A stretch of 64,000 nucleotides of DNA. It comes from Halomonas sp. M4R1S46 (lineage in GTDB: Bacteria > Pseudomonadota > Gammaproteobacteria > Pseudomonadales > Halomonadaceae). This document shows, one piece after another, positions 8,287 through 16,100 of this stretch. Positions within the stretch are counted from its first letter, which is position 1. Each line of letters starts with the position of its first letter. Where the stretch lies: assembly GCF_025725685.1 (NCBI RefSeq), contig NZ_CP107008.1:3224001-3288000 (forward strand). The letters run 5' to 3'. Both the position numbers and the translations under genes were made by a program. The notes under the pieces were generated by a model. That model saw nothing but the letters and a program-made list of their open reading frames with translations. It did not search any database and was not told the DNA's origin.

Positions 8287-9053
8287 GACTCGGGCGCGAC
8301 CCGTGCCGGGACGCGCGGCGCGGGCAGATCCTCCAGCCAGCGCAGCTCGCGGGGGCTGAAGCCGCCGACCAGGCGTGGCTTGACGACGTCGAAGAACGGC
8401 GAGATATCGAAGTCCCGTGGCGTAAACAGGGTGTAGTGCCGCCGCCGGAACAGCCGACGATGGCCGGCGACGCGGATCGGCAGGATGGGATAGTGCACCG
8501 ACTGGAAGGCCTCGGCGAGCAGCGTCGAGCAGATGGCCCGTGTGGGATCGCCGCTGCCGAGCGCCAGCAGGCGGCGCCGCCAGGCGACCGGCACCGGGGG
8601 CAGCGGCAACAGGTAGCGGGCCAGGTCGACGATGTTGCGCAGGTCATAGTGATGGCCCACCCGGGCGTGGGCGAAGTCGATCAGCCGCTCGATCTCCGCC
8701 GCCGACAGGCCCACCGGGCGACAGATGCGCAGGGTATGGCCCCGGTAGGCGTCGAAGCCCACCATGCGCACCCCCTCGGCCAGGTCGGCCTCGATGAACC
8801 ACTGGCCCGGATGGGCGCCCAGCCGGCGGGCCTGGCGCTCTCCCACATAGAGGGCGGCGTGGGACCAGGAGGACTGGGTCAGGTACTTGATGACCGTGCT
8901 CAGCCGGGACGAGCCCTCGACCCGCAGGACATCCCCCGGGCGCAGGCAGCCGCGCACGTCCTCGTCGTAGGGGGCCACCGTGCGGTGCCAGGGCCGCGGG
9001 CAGGACAGCCAGCAGCCCAGCCAATAGCCGCACCGCTCCAGCCAGGTCGTCAT
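8283..9053 (-). CDS. YiiX-like permuted papain-fold (NlpC/P60-type) cysteine hydrolase
   Basis: A 256-residue protein of the YaeF/YiiX group of permuted papain-fold amidases. The order of catalytic residues is circularly permuted: the His is in SSWSHAALYVGE (His65) and the Cys in AICSTLLAEAFQ (Cys175), with a conserved HYDLRNIVDL block (His135) between. LRPGDVLRVEGSSRLSTVIKYLTQ just before the His is typical. A short hydrophobic N-terminus (YWLGCWLSC) may act as a membrane anchor or lipid attachment region but is not a clean lipobox. Relatives cleave amide or ester bonds in lipids or peptides. It is the last gene of a three-gene operon with four-base overlaps; the function with DUF3179 is unknown. 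Confidence 0.82.
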   Translation of the reverse strand: MTTWLERCGYWLGCWLSCPRPWHRTVAPYDEDVRGCLRPGDVLRVEGSSRLSTVIKYLTQSSWSHAALYVGERQARRLGAHPGQWFIEADLAEGVRMVGFDAYRGHTLRICRPVGLSAAEIERLIDFAHARVGHHYDLRNIVDLARYLLPLPPVPVAWRRRLLALGSGDPTRAICSTLLAEAFQSVHYPILPIRVAGHRRLFRRRHYTLFTPRDFDISPFFDVVKPRLVGGFSPRELRWLEDLPAPRVPARVAPES

Positions 9054-9631
9054 CGCCCCCCTCCCCGGCCCTCCTGGCCTACCTGGCCCTGCTGCTCACG
9101 CCAGACCGCCAGGCGGACGAGCCCCAGCAGCAGGGCCAGGTAGGCCAGCGGGATCAGCCAGGGGGCCAGGACCGCCAGGCCGCCGGCGATCGGCAACCCC
9201 AGCCAGACCACCAGCAGGGGGGCACAGCAGGCACCGCCGGCCAGCAACGCCGGCAGGGCCGCCAGCCCTCCGCTGGCGGGCGCACGCCTCGGGCAGGCGG
9301 CCGGTGCCCGGCGGGCCAGCCACAGCCCGGCCAGGTTGCCCCCCAGCAGCAGGCCGAGCCCCAGGGCGATCAGGGTGTCGAGGGGACTGAGGGTCCACAC
9401 CCAGGGTCCCAGTTCGAGCAGGCCCACCGGCTCGAAGCGAAGCGGCCCACGTGACTCGACCATCCGATGCCAGGCGGTGATGGACAGGCGCACGCCGCCC
9501 CGGCCGCCGCCGGCGATATCGCCGGACAGCCACAGGATGAGCAGCGCATAGCCCAGGGTCGTCGCGGCCATCATGACGAGGGTGGCGGGCCGCGAGAACA
9601 GCGCCGCGAGCAGGCGGGCCAGGGCGGTCAT
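9050..9631 (-). CDS. Hypothetical multi-pass membrane protein
   Basis: A 193-residue protein without a recognised family. Hydrophobic segments lie at about 12-35, 80-105, 124-150 and 150-172, giving about four membrane helices. The loop after helix 2 contains CPRRAPASGG and helix 3 carries GGACCAPLLVVWLGLP, a vicinal Cys pair in the membrane like those of metal or thiol-handling proteins such as MerC/MerT; this resemblance is only suggestive. The region 45-75 (SITAWHRMVESRGPLRFEP) is probably periplasmic. It overlaps both neighbours by four bases, so it is translationally coupled between the DUF3179 protein and the YiiX-like hydrolase and probably works with them at the membrane. Confidence 0.7.
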   Translation of the reverse strand: MTALARLLAALFSRPATLVMMAATTLGYALLILWLSGDIAGGGRGGVRLSITAWHRMVESRGPLRFEPVGLLELGPWVWTLSPLDTLIALGLGLLLGGNLAGLWLARRAPAACPRRAPASGGLAALPALLAGGACCAPLLVVWLGLPIAGGLAVLAPWLIPLAYLALLLGLVRLAVWREQQGQVGQEGRGGGR

Positions 9632-10677
9632 GGCGCTTCCCCCTCACCGATCAGCACGCTGTCGGGGTGGAAGCCGGCCCAGGCGAACCACATGACCTGG
9701 AAGGCGTTCACCGGCTCGAGCGCCTCGACCTCCGGCCCACTCACACCGCCAGGGCCGAAGCGCAGCGAGGCGGGGTCGATGGCCTGGCCCGCGGAAGTAC
9801 GGAACACCCAGCCGGTAGCCAGTCCGGGATCGTGGATGACCACATAGGCGCGCTCCCCGAGGGTCAGGCGCACCATCCCGGCCTCGCGCAACGCCGGGAG
9901 GCTGACGGCGGCGGCGCCCTCGGCCTCGCGGAAGGCCAGCACCATGGCCTTGGGCGGCAGGCGGGTATCCTCGGCCATCACCGGGAAGAGCCGGCGACTC
10001 TCGGGCCGATAGTAGCCGGCCAGCGGGTTGTAGCCACCATAGGGGTCACGCCGGTAGTTGCGTACATAGCCGGTGTCGCGGCTCAGCACCCGGGTCCCGG
10101 GATGACGCGCCCGCCAGGCCTCCCAGGTCGTCCACACCAGTCGCTCGGGGACCAGCCCCTGGCCGGCCAGGGGACCGTCGATGGCCAGGCCCAGCAGTTG
10201 CGGCCACTCGCTGTCGGTGGCCCGGTCGTACATCACCAGGTTGCTGTTGAGCAGGCGCCCGGAGACGCCGAAGGTGCTGTCGCCGCGACGGAAGCCCAGC
10301 GCCGAGCCGGTCAGCGGGCAGTAGGTGATGGCGAGCGACTCGCCGGCCACCACATCGTTGACGATCTCGTGCCAGACCAGGATGCGCTGGGGATAGGCCC
10401 GGGCCTCGCCATCCCGCTGGAGGCCGATCACCCGGTCGCCCGGCGCCAGCCAGGCATCCGCCTCGCTCGCCGACTCGAAGCGCGGCCGGTCGATGGCGGG
10501 AATGCCGTCCTTGCCCGGCCCACCGGGACGCACCGCCTGCCGATAGGCCGCCAGGGAATGCGCCAGCGGCACCTCGGGATCGGGGAGCGTCGGCGGGGCC
10601 GCCGCCCACGAGGCCGCCGCCCCGGCCGGGAGCAGAGACAGGCCCAGGATCACGGTCAACCAGGCGCGAGCCATCAT
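9628..10677 (-). CDS. DUF3179 domain exported protein
   Basis: A 349-residue protein with a signal peptide (LTVILGLSLLPAGAAASWAA) and a DUF3179 domain covering most of the rest. Diagnostic blocks are DRVIGLQRDGEARAYPQRIL, HEIVNDVVAGESLAITYCPLTGSALGF and STFGVSGRLLNSNLVMYDRATDS. The conserved Cys of TYCPLTG is the likely key residue. No biochemical function is established for the family. It is the first gene of the operon with the membrane protein and the YiiX-like hydrolase, and it is divergent from a glycosyltransferase 128 bases away. Confidence 0.85.
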   Translation of the reverse strand: MMARAWLTVILGLSLLPAGAAASWAAAPPTLPDPEVPLAHSLAAYRQAVRPGGPGKDGIPAIDRPRFESASEADAWLAPGDRVIGLQRDGEARAYPQRILVWHEIVNDVVAGESLAITYCPLTGSALGFRRGDSTFGVSGRLLNSNLVMYDRATDSEWPQLLGLAIDGPLAGQGLVPERLVWTTWEAWRARHPGTRVLSRDTGYVRNYRRDPYGGYNPLAGYYRPESRRLFPVMAEDTRLPPKAMVLAFREAEGAAAVSLPALREAGMVRLTLGERAYVVIHDPGLATGWVFRTSAGQAIDPASLRFGPGGVSGPEVEALEPVNAFQVMWFAWAGFHPDSVLIGEGEAP

Positions 10678-10805
10678 CGCGTTTTCCCCCTCGGCGCATG
10701 AATCGCCTCTCCGGAATTCGTCGGCGATCCGCGCCGGGACTTACACGGGCGCGAGTTCGCGGTAAGGTTTGGACAGGCGCGCCGACCCAAGGGGGCGCCT
10801 TGCCC

Positions 10806-11534
10806 ATGGACGTCGCCAGGACACCGACCGTGCACGACCCACACCCAGCCCCGCCGCCCCTTTCCATCATCGTGCCGACGCTGGACGAGGCCGGCACGAT
10901 CGCGGCGACCCTCGACGCACTGCGCGCGTATCGCGAGCGCGGCGCCGAGGTGATCGTGGTCGACGGCGGCAGCCGGGACGACACCGTCGCCCTGGCCGAG
11001 CCCCTGGCCACGCGGGTCGGCGTCGCCGCGCCCGGCCGGGCCCGCCAGATGAACGCCGGGGCCCGGCTGGCCCGGGCCCACCGGCTGCTGTTCCTGCATG
11101 CCGACACGCGCCTGCCCCCCGACGCCGACCGACGCATCGCCGCGGCCCTGGCCGGCCGGCACCGCTGGGGACGCTTCGATATCCGCCTGGCCGGTCGCCA
11201 TCCGCTGCTGCCGGTGATCGCCCGGGCCATGACCCTGCGCTCGCGGCTCACCGGCATCGCCACCGGCGACCAGGCGCTGTTCATGACCCGCGAGGCCTTC
11301 GACGCCGTGGGCGGCTTTCCCGATCAGCCGCTGATGGAGGATATCGAGATGTCCCGGCGCCTGAAGCGCCTGTCGCGCCCGGCGTGCCTGCCGGGCCCGG
11401 TGGTCAGCGACGGGCGACGCTGGGAGCGCCGGGGCGCCTGGCGGACCCTCCTGCTGATGTGGTGGCTGCGCTACCGCTACTGGCGCGGCGCCGCCCCCGA
11501 ACGACTGGCCAGGCACTACCGTGATGTCCGCTGA
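10806..11534 (+). CDS. GT2 glycosyltransferase, TIGR04283 (arsenosugar-type) family
   Basis: A 242-residue family 2 glycosyltransferase. It shows LSIIVPTLDEAGTIAATLDAL, the nucleotide-binding VVDGGSRDDTV, GRARQMNAGA and a LFLHADTRLP catalytic acidic block, then GDQALFMTREAFDAVGGFPDQPLMEDIEMSRRL. These are hallmarks of the TIGR04283 group, named for arsenosugar biosynthesis by association. No arsM or arsS gene is in this window, so the arsenic link is unproven here. The ATG at 10806 is preferred because homology begins shortly after it. The gene overlaps the following TIGR04282-type gene by eleven bases, and the two families are typical partners. Confidence 0.82.
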   Translation: MDVARTPTVHDPHPAPPPLSIIVPTLDEAGTIAATLDALRAYRERGAEVIVVDGGSRDDTVALAEPLATRVGVAAPGRARQMNAGARLARAHRLLFLHADTRLPPDADRRIAAALAGRHRWGRFDIRLAGRHPLLPVIARAMTLRSRLTGIATGDQALFMTREAFDAVGGFPDQPLMEDIEMSRRLKRLSRPACLPGPVVSDGRRWERRGAWRTLLLMWWLRYRYWRGAAPERLARHYRDVR

Positions 11535-12153
11535 GCCCAGGGAGCACGGCCCGCGGCTGGCGATCCTCGCCAAGGCGCCCTTGCCCGGACGCGTCAAGAC
11601 GCGGCTAATTCCCGTGCTGGGCGAGGCGGGGGCGGCGGCCCTGCATGTCCGGCTGCTGCGTCACACCCTGGCCATGGCGCTGGCGGCGACGCGGCCCGAG
11701 CGGATCACCCTGTGGACGGCCCTGGACCCTGCCCACCCCCTGTTCCTGACCCTCGCCGAGACCCACGGCATTCGCCTGGCCGCCCAGCCCGAAGGCGACC
11801 TGGGTGAACGCATGCATCGTGCCCTGGCGGCCATGCACGGCCCCGGCCTGCTGGTGGGCAGCGACTGTCCGGTGCTGACACCCACGCTGCTGCGGCAATG
11901 CCACGCGGCCCTGCAGACGGCGGAGGCGGTCTGCCTGCCCGCCGAGGACGGCGGCTACGCCCTGGTGGGTGTCCGCGCGAGCCACCCCGGCCTGTTTCGC
12001 GGGATCGACTGGGGCACGGCCCGCGTCATGGCCCAGACCCGGCAGCGGGCACGCGCGTTGGGATGGCGACTGGCCTGTCCGGCCGAGGTATGGGATGTTG
12101 ACCGTCCAGAGGACCTGGGGCGACTCGCCGCCCTGGACGCTTTCACGCCGTGA
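11524..12153 (+). CDS. TIGR04282 (DUF2064) nucleotidyl/glycosyltransferase-like protein
   Basis: A 209-residue protein of the DUF2064/TIGR04282 group, which has a GT-A nucleotide-sugar fold. The N-terminal signature LAILAKAPLPGRVKTRLIPVLG is complete, and a GSDCPVLTP block plus PAEDGGYALVGV (substrate and metal region) follow. It is translationally coupled to the TIGR04283 transferase. The pair is often found with radical SAM arsenosugar genes, but in many halophiles, as here, it stands with an ECF sigma factor instead. A preceding GTG at 11521 is in frame, but the ATG is the simpler start. Confidence 0.82.
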   Translation: MSAEPREHGPRLAILAKAPLPGRVKTRLIPVLGEAGAAALHVRLLRHTLAMALAATRPERITLWTALDPAHPLFLTLAETHGIRLAAQPEGDLGERMHRALAAMHGPGLLVGSDCPVLTPTLLRQCHAALQTAEAVCLPAEDGGYALVGVRASHPGLFRGIDWGTARVMAQTRQRARALGWRLACPAEVWDVDRPEDLGRLAALDAFTP

Positions 12154-12165
12154 CAGGGAGCCCAT

Positions 12166-12750
12166 GTGACCTCGACAAGCACTGACGATGATCGCCACCG
12201 CCGCCTGGCGGCCGTCAGGCCGCGCCTGGTGGCCTTCGCCCTGATGCACCTTCGCGATGCCGCGCTGGCGGAGGACGCCGTACAGGAGGCCCTGGTCGCC
12301 GCCATCGAGAAGCAGGAGGCCTTCGCCGGCCGCTCCGGCTACGAGACCTGGGTGTTCGGCATCCTCAAGTACAAGATCCTCGACGCCATGCGGACCCAGA
12401 AGCGCCAGGGCAAGTGGCAGCCCCTCGACGAGGAGGCGGAGGACGAGGCCATCGATCGCCAGTTCCAGCGCAACGGCCGCTGGCTGGAATCCGCCCGGCC
12501 GGGGAACTGGGGCGAGCCGGAGGCGGCCTTCGAGAACGAGCGCTTCTGGCAGGTCTTCGACGCCTGCATGATCGGCCTGCCGGACAATCTGGCCCGGGTC
12601 TTCTCGCTGCGCGAGCTGATGGGCCTTTCCACCGACGATATCTGCCATGAGGTCGGCATCAAGGAGAACAACTGCTGGGTGATGCTCCACCGGGCACGCC
12701 TGCGCCTTCGCGCCTGCATCGAACGCGGCTGGCTGGAGGAATCGGCATGA
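12166..12750 (+). CDS. ECF-type sigma-70 family sigma factor
   Basis: A 194-residue group 4 sigma factor. Region 2 is PRLVAFALMHLRDAALAEDAVQEALVAAIEKQEAFAGRSGYETWVFGILKYKILDAMR (about 20-80). A longer than usual acidic linker (DEEAEDEAIDRQFQRNGRWLESARPGNWGEPE) separates it from region 4, with DNLARVFSLRELMGLSTDDICHEVGIKENNCWVMLHRARLRLR as the -35-binding helix-turn-helix. Translation starts at GTG; an ATG two bases earlier runs straight into a stop, and a CAGGGAG site sits in front. The stop overlaps the start of the zinc-finger gene (ATGA), so sigma and anti-sigma are made in balance. Targets are unknown; the flanking glycosyltransferases and DUF302/DUF3047 genes are candidates. Confidence 0.88.
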   Translation: MTSTSTDDDRHRRLAAVRPRLVAFALMHLRDAALAEDAVQEALVAAIEKQEAFAGRSGYETWVFGILKYKILDAMRTQKRQGKWQPLDEEAEDEAIDRQFQRNGRWLESARPGNWGEPEAAFENERFWQVFDACMIGLPDNLARVFSLRELMGLSTDDICHEVGIKENNCWVMLHRARLRLRACIERGWLEESA

Positions 12751-12938
12751 TGATGTGCAAGGAGGCGACACGCCTGATGTCGCTGAAACGGGACCGCTCC
12801 CTGACCTTCCAGGAACGCCTGTCGCTGCGCCTGCACCTGGCGATGTGCGGTGCTTGCCGCAACTGCGACCGCCAGTTCGAGGTGCTTCACCGGGTGGGCC
12901 GCCACTTCGAGCCCCCCAACGGAGGCCGAGGTCAGTGA
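12747..12938 (+). CDS. Small zinc-finger (zf-HC2-like) anti-sigma factor
   Basis: A 63-residue soluble protein with the ZAS zinc-binding pattern: Cys4, then HLAMCGACRNC giving a His-x3-Cys-x2-Cys core at about 31-38, followed by one more Cys. There is no membrane segment, so any signal must be cytoplasmic, for example thiol or metal redox state. GGAGGAATCGGC precedes the first of three consecutive ATGs, and the start overlaps the sigma gene stop. It is very likely the dedicated anti-sigma factor of the upstream ECF protein. Confidence 0.82.
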   Translation: MMMCKEATRLMSLKRDRSLTFQERLSLRLHLAMCGACRNCDRQFEVLHRVGRHFEPPNGGRGQ

Positions 12939-12966
12939 CGACGAGGAGCGCTGAACCCCCGGGATG

Positions 12967-13446
12967 CTAGGGTCCGGCGGCCGCCTCGGCGATGGCCGAC
13001 AGCGCTCCCGCCACCTTGTCCAGCGGCAGGTCGCAGGCCTCGAGGTCATGGCGCCGGGCCAGGTAATGGGGATCGTTCCACTCGATGCGGGTGCCCTCGG
13101 TGGTCTCGCGCAGCAGCATCTTCTGGGGCAGGTCCAGGGCGAGGCTGCCCTGGCATTGCATCATGGGGGTGCCCACGGCGGGGTTGCCGAAGATGAAGGT
13201 GCGTGTCTCGGGCAGTTCGAGATCGACCCCGGCGGCGTTCCCGGCATGGTCGACCACCGTCATCAGGCGCATGCCGCGAGCCTCCAGGGCCTCGCGCAGG
13301 CGGCCGTCGACCCGGGCGATGTCATCCTGGCTTATTCTGTGAAGGATGCCGTGTGGTGATCTCTCGTGGGTATCATCGGCGGCGGCGCCGAGGGCCACCC
13401 CCATCGCCAGCCCCAGCATGGCCAGGGGCCTGGTCACTCGCCTCAT
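12967..13446 (-). CDS. DUF302 domain exported protein
   Basis: A 159-residue secreted protein. The first 23 residues (MRRVTRPLAMLGLAMGVALG..AAAD) form a signal peptide. The rest is one DUF302 domain with LREALEARGMRLMTVVDHAGNAAGVDLELPETRTFIFGNPAVGTPMM and LPQKMLLRETTEGTRIEWNDPHYLARRH. Structures of the family show a small alpha/beta dimer of unknown function, and members are often found near redox or sulfur genes. The start is the ATG directly before the signal peptide; the longer upstream frame overlaps the divergent DUF3047 gene. It is convergent with the sigma/anti-sigma pair. Confidence 0.85.
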   Translation of the reverse strand: MRRVTRPLAMLGLAMGVALGAAADDTHERSPHGILHRISQDDIARVDGRLREALEARGMRLMTVVDHAGNAAGVDLELPETRTFIFGNPAVGTPMMQCQGSLALDLPQKMLLRETTEGTRIEWNDPHYLARRHDLEACDLPLDKVAGALSAIAEAAAGP

Positions 13447-13588
13447 GGCATTCCCTCCCGTCGGTGGAGTTCTCAGCCTTGGCGACACCCGGCAGCGGGT
13501 CAAGTCACCCGGGTAAGGAATGCCCGGCCGACACGACCCAGGCCCTGGCATCGCTCCAGTCACCCGCCCCTCCCCGATAGGAGGCCCC

Positions 13589-14272
13589 ATGCGTCAACGT
13601 CCCGCTCCCCCACACCGCCAGGCGCGGTGCCTGCTGGCCGGCCTGGCTCTCGGCCTGGCGAGCATCTCGGCCGCCGCCGAACTGGCGTTCTCGCCCCGCG
13701 ACATCCTCGGCTGGCCGAGCCGCTCCTTCGCCGGCCACACCGAGTATCGGCTGGTGGAGCTCGACGGCCAGATGGTGCTGCGGGCCCGGGCCGATGGGCA
13801 GGCCTCGGCCAAGTACCTGGAGCGGCGGATCGACCTGACCGCCACCCCCTACCTGAAATGGTGCTGGCGAGTCTCGGGGATCTATCCCGGCCTCGACGAG
13901 ACCACCAAGGGGGGTGACGACTACCCGGGACGGGTCTATGTGGCGCGGCGCACCGGCCTGCTGCCCTGGCAGGTCCAGTCGGTGAACTATGTGTGGTCGT
14001 CGACCCAGGCCGCCGGCAGCGACTGGCCCAACGCCTTCACCGACCGGGCCCACCTGCTGGCGCTGCAGGGAGGCCCGGCCCGGGTCGGCGACTGGGTCGC
14101 CGAGGTCCGCGACGTGCGCGCGGACTACCGCCGCCTGTTCGGGGCCACTCCGGAGACCATCGACGGCGTGGCCCTGATGACCGACGGCGACAATGCCGGG
14201 GGCGATGCCCGTGCCTGGTTCGGCCGGATGGTCTTCTCGGCGGATGCCACGCCCCTGGAGTGTCCCTCCTGA
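13589..14272 (+). CDS. DUF3047 domain exported protein
   Basis: A 227-residue protein with a signal peptide (CLLAGLALGLASISAAAE) and a DUF3047 domain typified by LKWCWRVSGIYPGLDETTKGGDDYPGRVYV and YVWSSTQAAGSDWPNAFTDRAHLLAL, then EVRDVRADYRRLFGATPETIDGVALMTDGDNAGGDARAWFGRM. The C-terminal part resembles carbohydrate-binding jelly rolls, but no activity is known. ATAGGAGG lies seven bases before the ATG. It is divergent from the DUF302 gene, with a 142-base shared promoter region, and both encode exported proteins. Confidence 0.85.
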   Translation: MRQRPAPPHRQARCLLAGLALGLASISAAAELAFSPRDILGWPSRSFAGHTEYRLVELDGQMVLRARADGQASAKYLERRIDLTATPYLKWCWRVSGIYPGLDETTKGGDDYPGRVYVARRTGLLPWQVQSVNYVWSSTQAAGSDWPNAFTDRAHLLALQGGPARVGDWVAEVRDVRADYRRLFGATPETIDGVALMTDGDNAGGDARAWFGRMVFSADATPLECPS

Positions 14273-14275
14273 CGA

Positions 14276-14959
14276 TCAGACCAGGGCCTCGACCAGTCCC
14301 GCCAGATCCGCCACGGTGAGGTCGGGCTCGATGCCCCAGGGATCGAAGGGCGCCTCCGGCAGGCGCCGGACCCAGGCCGCATGCAGGCCCGCATGGCGGG
14401 CGCCGATGACGTCGAAGGCGTTGCTCGAGATCAGCCAGGTATCACCGGGCTCCACCTCGAGGCGATGGCGCAGGTGGGCATAGACCGCGGGGTCGGGCTT
14501 GAAGCGCTTGACCTCCTCGACGCTGACGATGTCGTCGAAGCGCTCGAGCAGGCCGGCCTCGCCCAGCAGGCCCTCGACGGCGTCGCGGCTGCCGTTGGAG
14601 AAGGCCACACAGGTCACGCCGGCCTCGGCGAGGCGCGCCAGGGCGGCCTCGGCCTCGGGGAAGGCCGGCAGTCGCGCGTAGGCGTCCATCAGGTGATCCT
14701 TGTCGGCCTCGCCGAGTCGGGTGCGCAGCGCCCGGTCGGTGTACTCGAGGGCCTCCCGGGTGCACTGCGAGAAGTCCACGTAGGCCCCCATCAGGCCGCG
14801 ACGGAAGCTGTACTCGAGCTGCTTGTCCCGCCAGCGTCGCGAGAACTCCGGGGCCAGGTCGGACTGGCCCTGGGCGGCCAACCGCTGCTCCAGTTCGGTG
14901 ACCACGCCATGGGTATCGATCAGGGTTCCGTAGACATCGAAGGCCAGTACCATTGCCAT
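14276..14959 (-). CDS. Haloacid dehalogenase type II (HAD superfamily)
   Basis: A 227-residue HAD hydrolase of the L-2-haloacid dehalogenase type. Motif I is AFDVYGTLIDTHGVV (the first Asp is the nucleophile), motif II is CVAFSNGSRDAV, motif III is in EEVKRFKPDPAVYAHL, and the C-terminal ISSNAFDVIGARHAGLHAAWVRR matches the dehalogenase group rather than phosphatases. It lies 77 bases downstream of eutC on the same strand and may be the last gene of the ectoine/hydroxyectoine array. No role in that pathway is established, so it may simply be adjacent. A second ATG six bases upstream could also be used. Confidence 0.85.
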   Translation of the reverse strand: MAMVLAFDVYGTLIDTHGVVTELEQRLAAQGQSDLAPEFSRRWRDKQLEYSFRRGLMGAYVDFSQCTREALEYTDRALRTRLGEADKDHLMDAYARLPAFPEAEAALARLAEAGVTCVAFSNGSRDAVEGLLGEAGLLERFDDIVSVEEVKRFKPDPAVYAHLRHRLEVEPGDTWLISSNAFDVIGARHAGLHAAWVRRLPEAPFDPWGIEPDLTVADLAGLVEALV

Positions 14960-15036
14960 CTCGTGCTCTCTCCTTACGTCGATCACTGGGCTCACCCGTG
15001 CAGCCTGCGCCTGGCCGAGGACGCACACAAGACGAC

Positions 15037-15984
15037 CTAGGTCCCGACCAGCCGCGACAGCGCATGGTCGGCGATGGCGGTGTCCTGGACGCCGGTCCCG
15101 GTGAGGTCGCAGACCGTGATGGTGGCCGCCGAGAGCCGCAGCATGTCACCGCCGGCGATCACCCGGCCCAGCTCGTGGACCTTGAACGGCGTCTCCCGGC
15201 CGGCAAAGGCCTTGAGCTCGCCGTTGGTCTCGCTCTGGGCCCGGCTGTCGGCGACGAAGGCGTCGGCCCGGGTCAGCACCGAGGCGTCGAGCTCGCGCTT
15301 GTCGGGACTGTCCGAGCCCATGGCGGTGACGTGCACGCCCTCCGGGAGGTCCCGGGCGAAGAGCAGCGGCGTCCGGGACGGCGTGGCGGTGACGATGATA
15401 TCGGCCGCCGCGCAGGCGGCGGGGACGTCCTCATGGACATGCGCCTCGAGGCCGCGGGCGCGCAGCCGCTCGGCCAGGGCCTCCGCCGCCGACCGACGAC
15501 GGGCCCAGATATCCACGACGCGGATGTCCCGCACCAGGCGCAGGGCCTCCACCTGGCGCTCGGCCTGCTCGCCGGCCCCCAGCACCGCCACCCGGCGGCT
15601 GTTCTCCCGGGACAGGTGGCGGGCGGCGATGGCCCCCGCCAGGGCCGTGCGCACCATGGTCAGGTAGCCCTCGTCGAAGAGCACGGCCTCCACCTGGCCG
15701 GTCCTCGCCGAGAACACCATCATCAGGCCATTGAGGCTCGGCAGGCCGAGCCTGGGGTTGTCGAAGAAGCCGGGGCTGACCTTGATGGCGAAGCGCGCGG
15801 CGCCGCGGATATGCGCCGTCTTGACGTCCACCTCGCCATTGGCCTCCTCGATGGCCATGGACAGGATCGGGGGCTGCACGGCCTCGCCGCGGCCCAGGGC
15901 GGCGAAACCGGCCTCCACCGCCACCAGGGCCTCTCGATCGATGCCCACGGCGGCCTCGATGGCGTTGCGTTGATAGAGCTGCAT
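15037..15984 (-). CDS. eutC: Ectoine utilization protein EutC (ornithine cyclodeaminase family)
   Basis: A 315-residue member of the ornithine cyclodeaminase/mu-crystallin family. It has VDVKTAHIRGAARFAIKVSPGFFDN, the substrate-binding region with the catalytic Lys, and a Rossmann segment RRVAVLGAGEQAERQVEAL, then GVHVTAMGSDSPDKRELD. The family includes proline-forming cyclodeaminases and alanine or ketimine reductases. Its position directly after eutB and doeD marks it as EutC, the cyclodeaminase-like partner linked to hydroxyectoine use in rhizobia and marine bacteria. The exact reaction in the pathway is less well established than that of DoeA-D. The upstream 116 bases contain an inverted repeat rather than a clear promoter. 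Confidence 0.85.
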   Translation of the reverse strand: MQLYQRNAIEAAVGIDREALVAVEAGFAALGRGEAVQPPILSMAIEEANGEVDVKTAHIRGAARFAIKVSPGFFDNPRLGLPSLNGLMMVFSARTGQVEAVLFDEGYLTMVRTALAGAIAARHLSRENSRRVAVLGAGEQAERQVEALRLVRDIRVVDIWARRRSAAEALAERLRARGLEAHVHEDVPAACAAADIIVTATPSRTPLLFARDLPEGVHVTAMGSDSPDKRELDASVLTRADAFVADSRAQSETNGELKAFAGRETPFKVHELGRVIAGGDMLRLSAATITVCDLTGTGVQDTAIADHALSRLVGT

Positions 15985-16002
15985 GGGAAATCTCCGTGCG
16001 CG

Positions 16003-16090
16003 GTAAGGGGTGAAGGGTGAGGAGTTACAAGAGTCAGGTGAGAGGGGTGAGGAGGAGGTAATCGCCGTATCCTTACCCCTCACCCCTTAC
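16003..16090. repeat. Imperfect inverted repeat between eutC and eutB
   Basis: Two 20-base arms, 16003-16022 (GTAAGGGGTGA..) and 16071-16090 on the opposite strand, match at 18 of 20 positions around a 48-base purine-rich loop that contains another GGGGTGAGG copy. The sequence has strong purine/pyrimidine asymmetry unlike the coding DNA around it. It could form an RNA hairpin between the two genes or be a dispersed extragenic element. Confidence 0.6.
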
Positions 16091-16100
16091 ACCTCACAAT

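Noticed and set aside
10806..12153. Confirmed arsenosugar biosynthesis locus
   Set aside because: The two transferase families carry that label, but arsM and arsS are not in the window.
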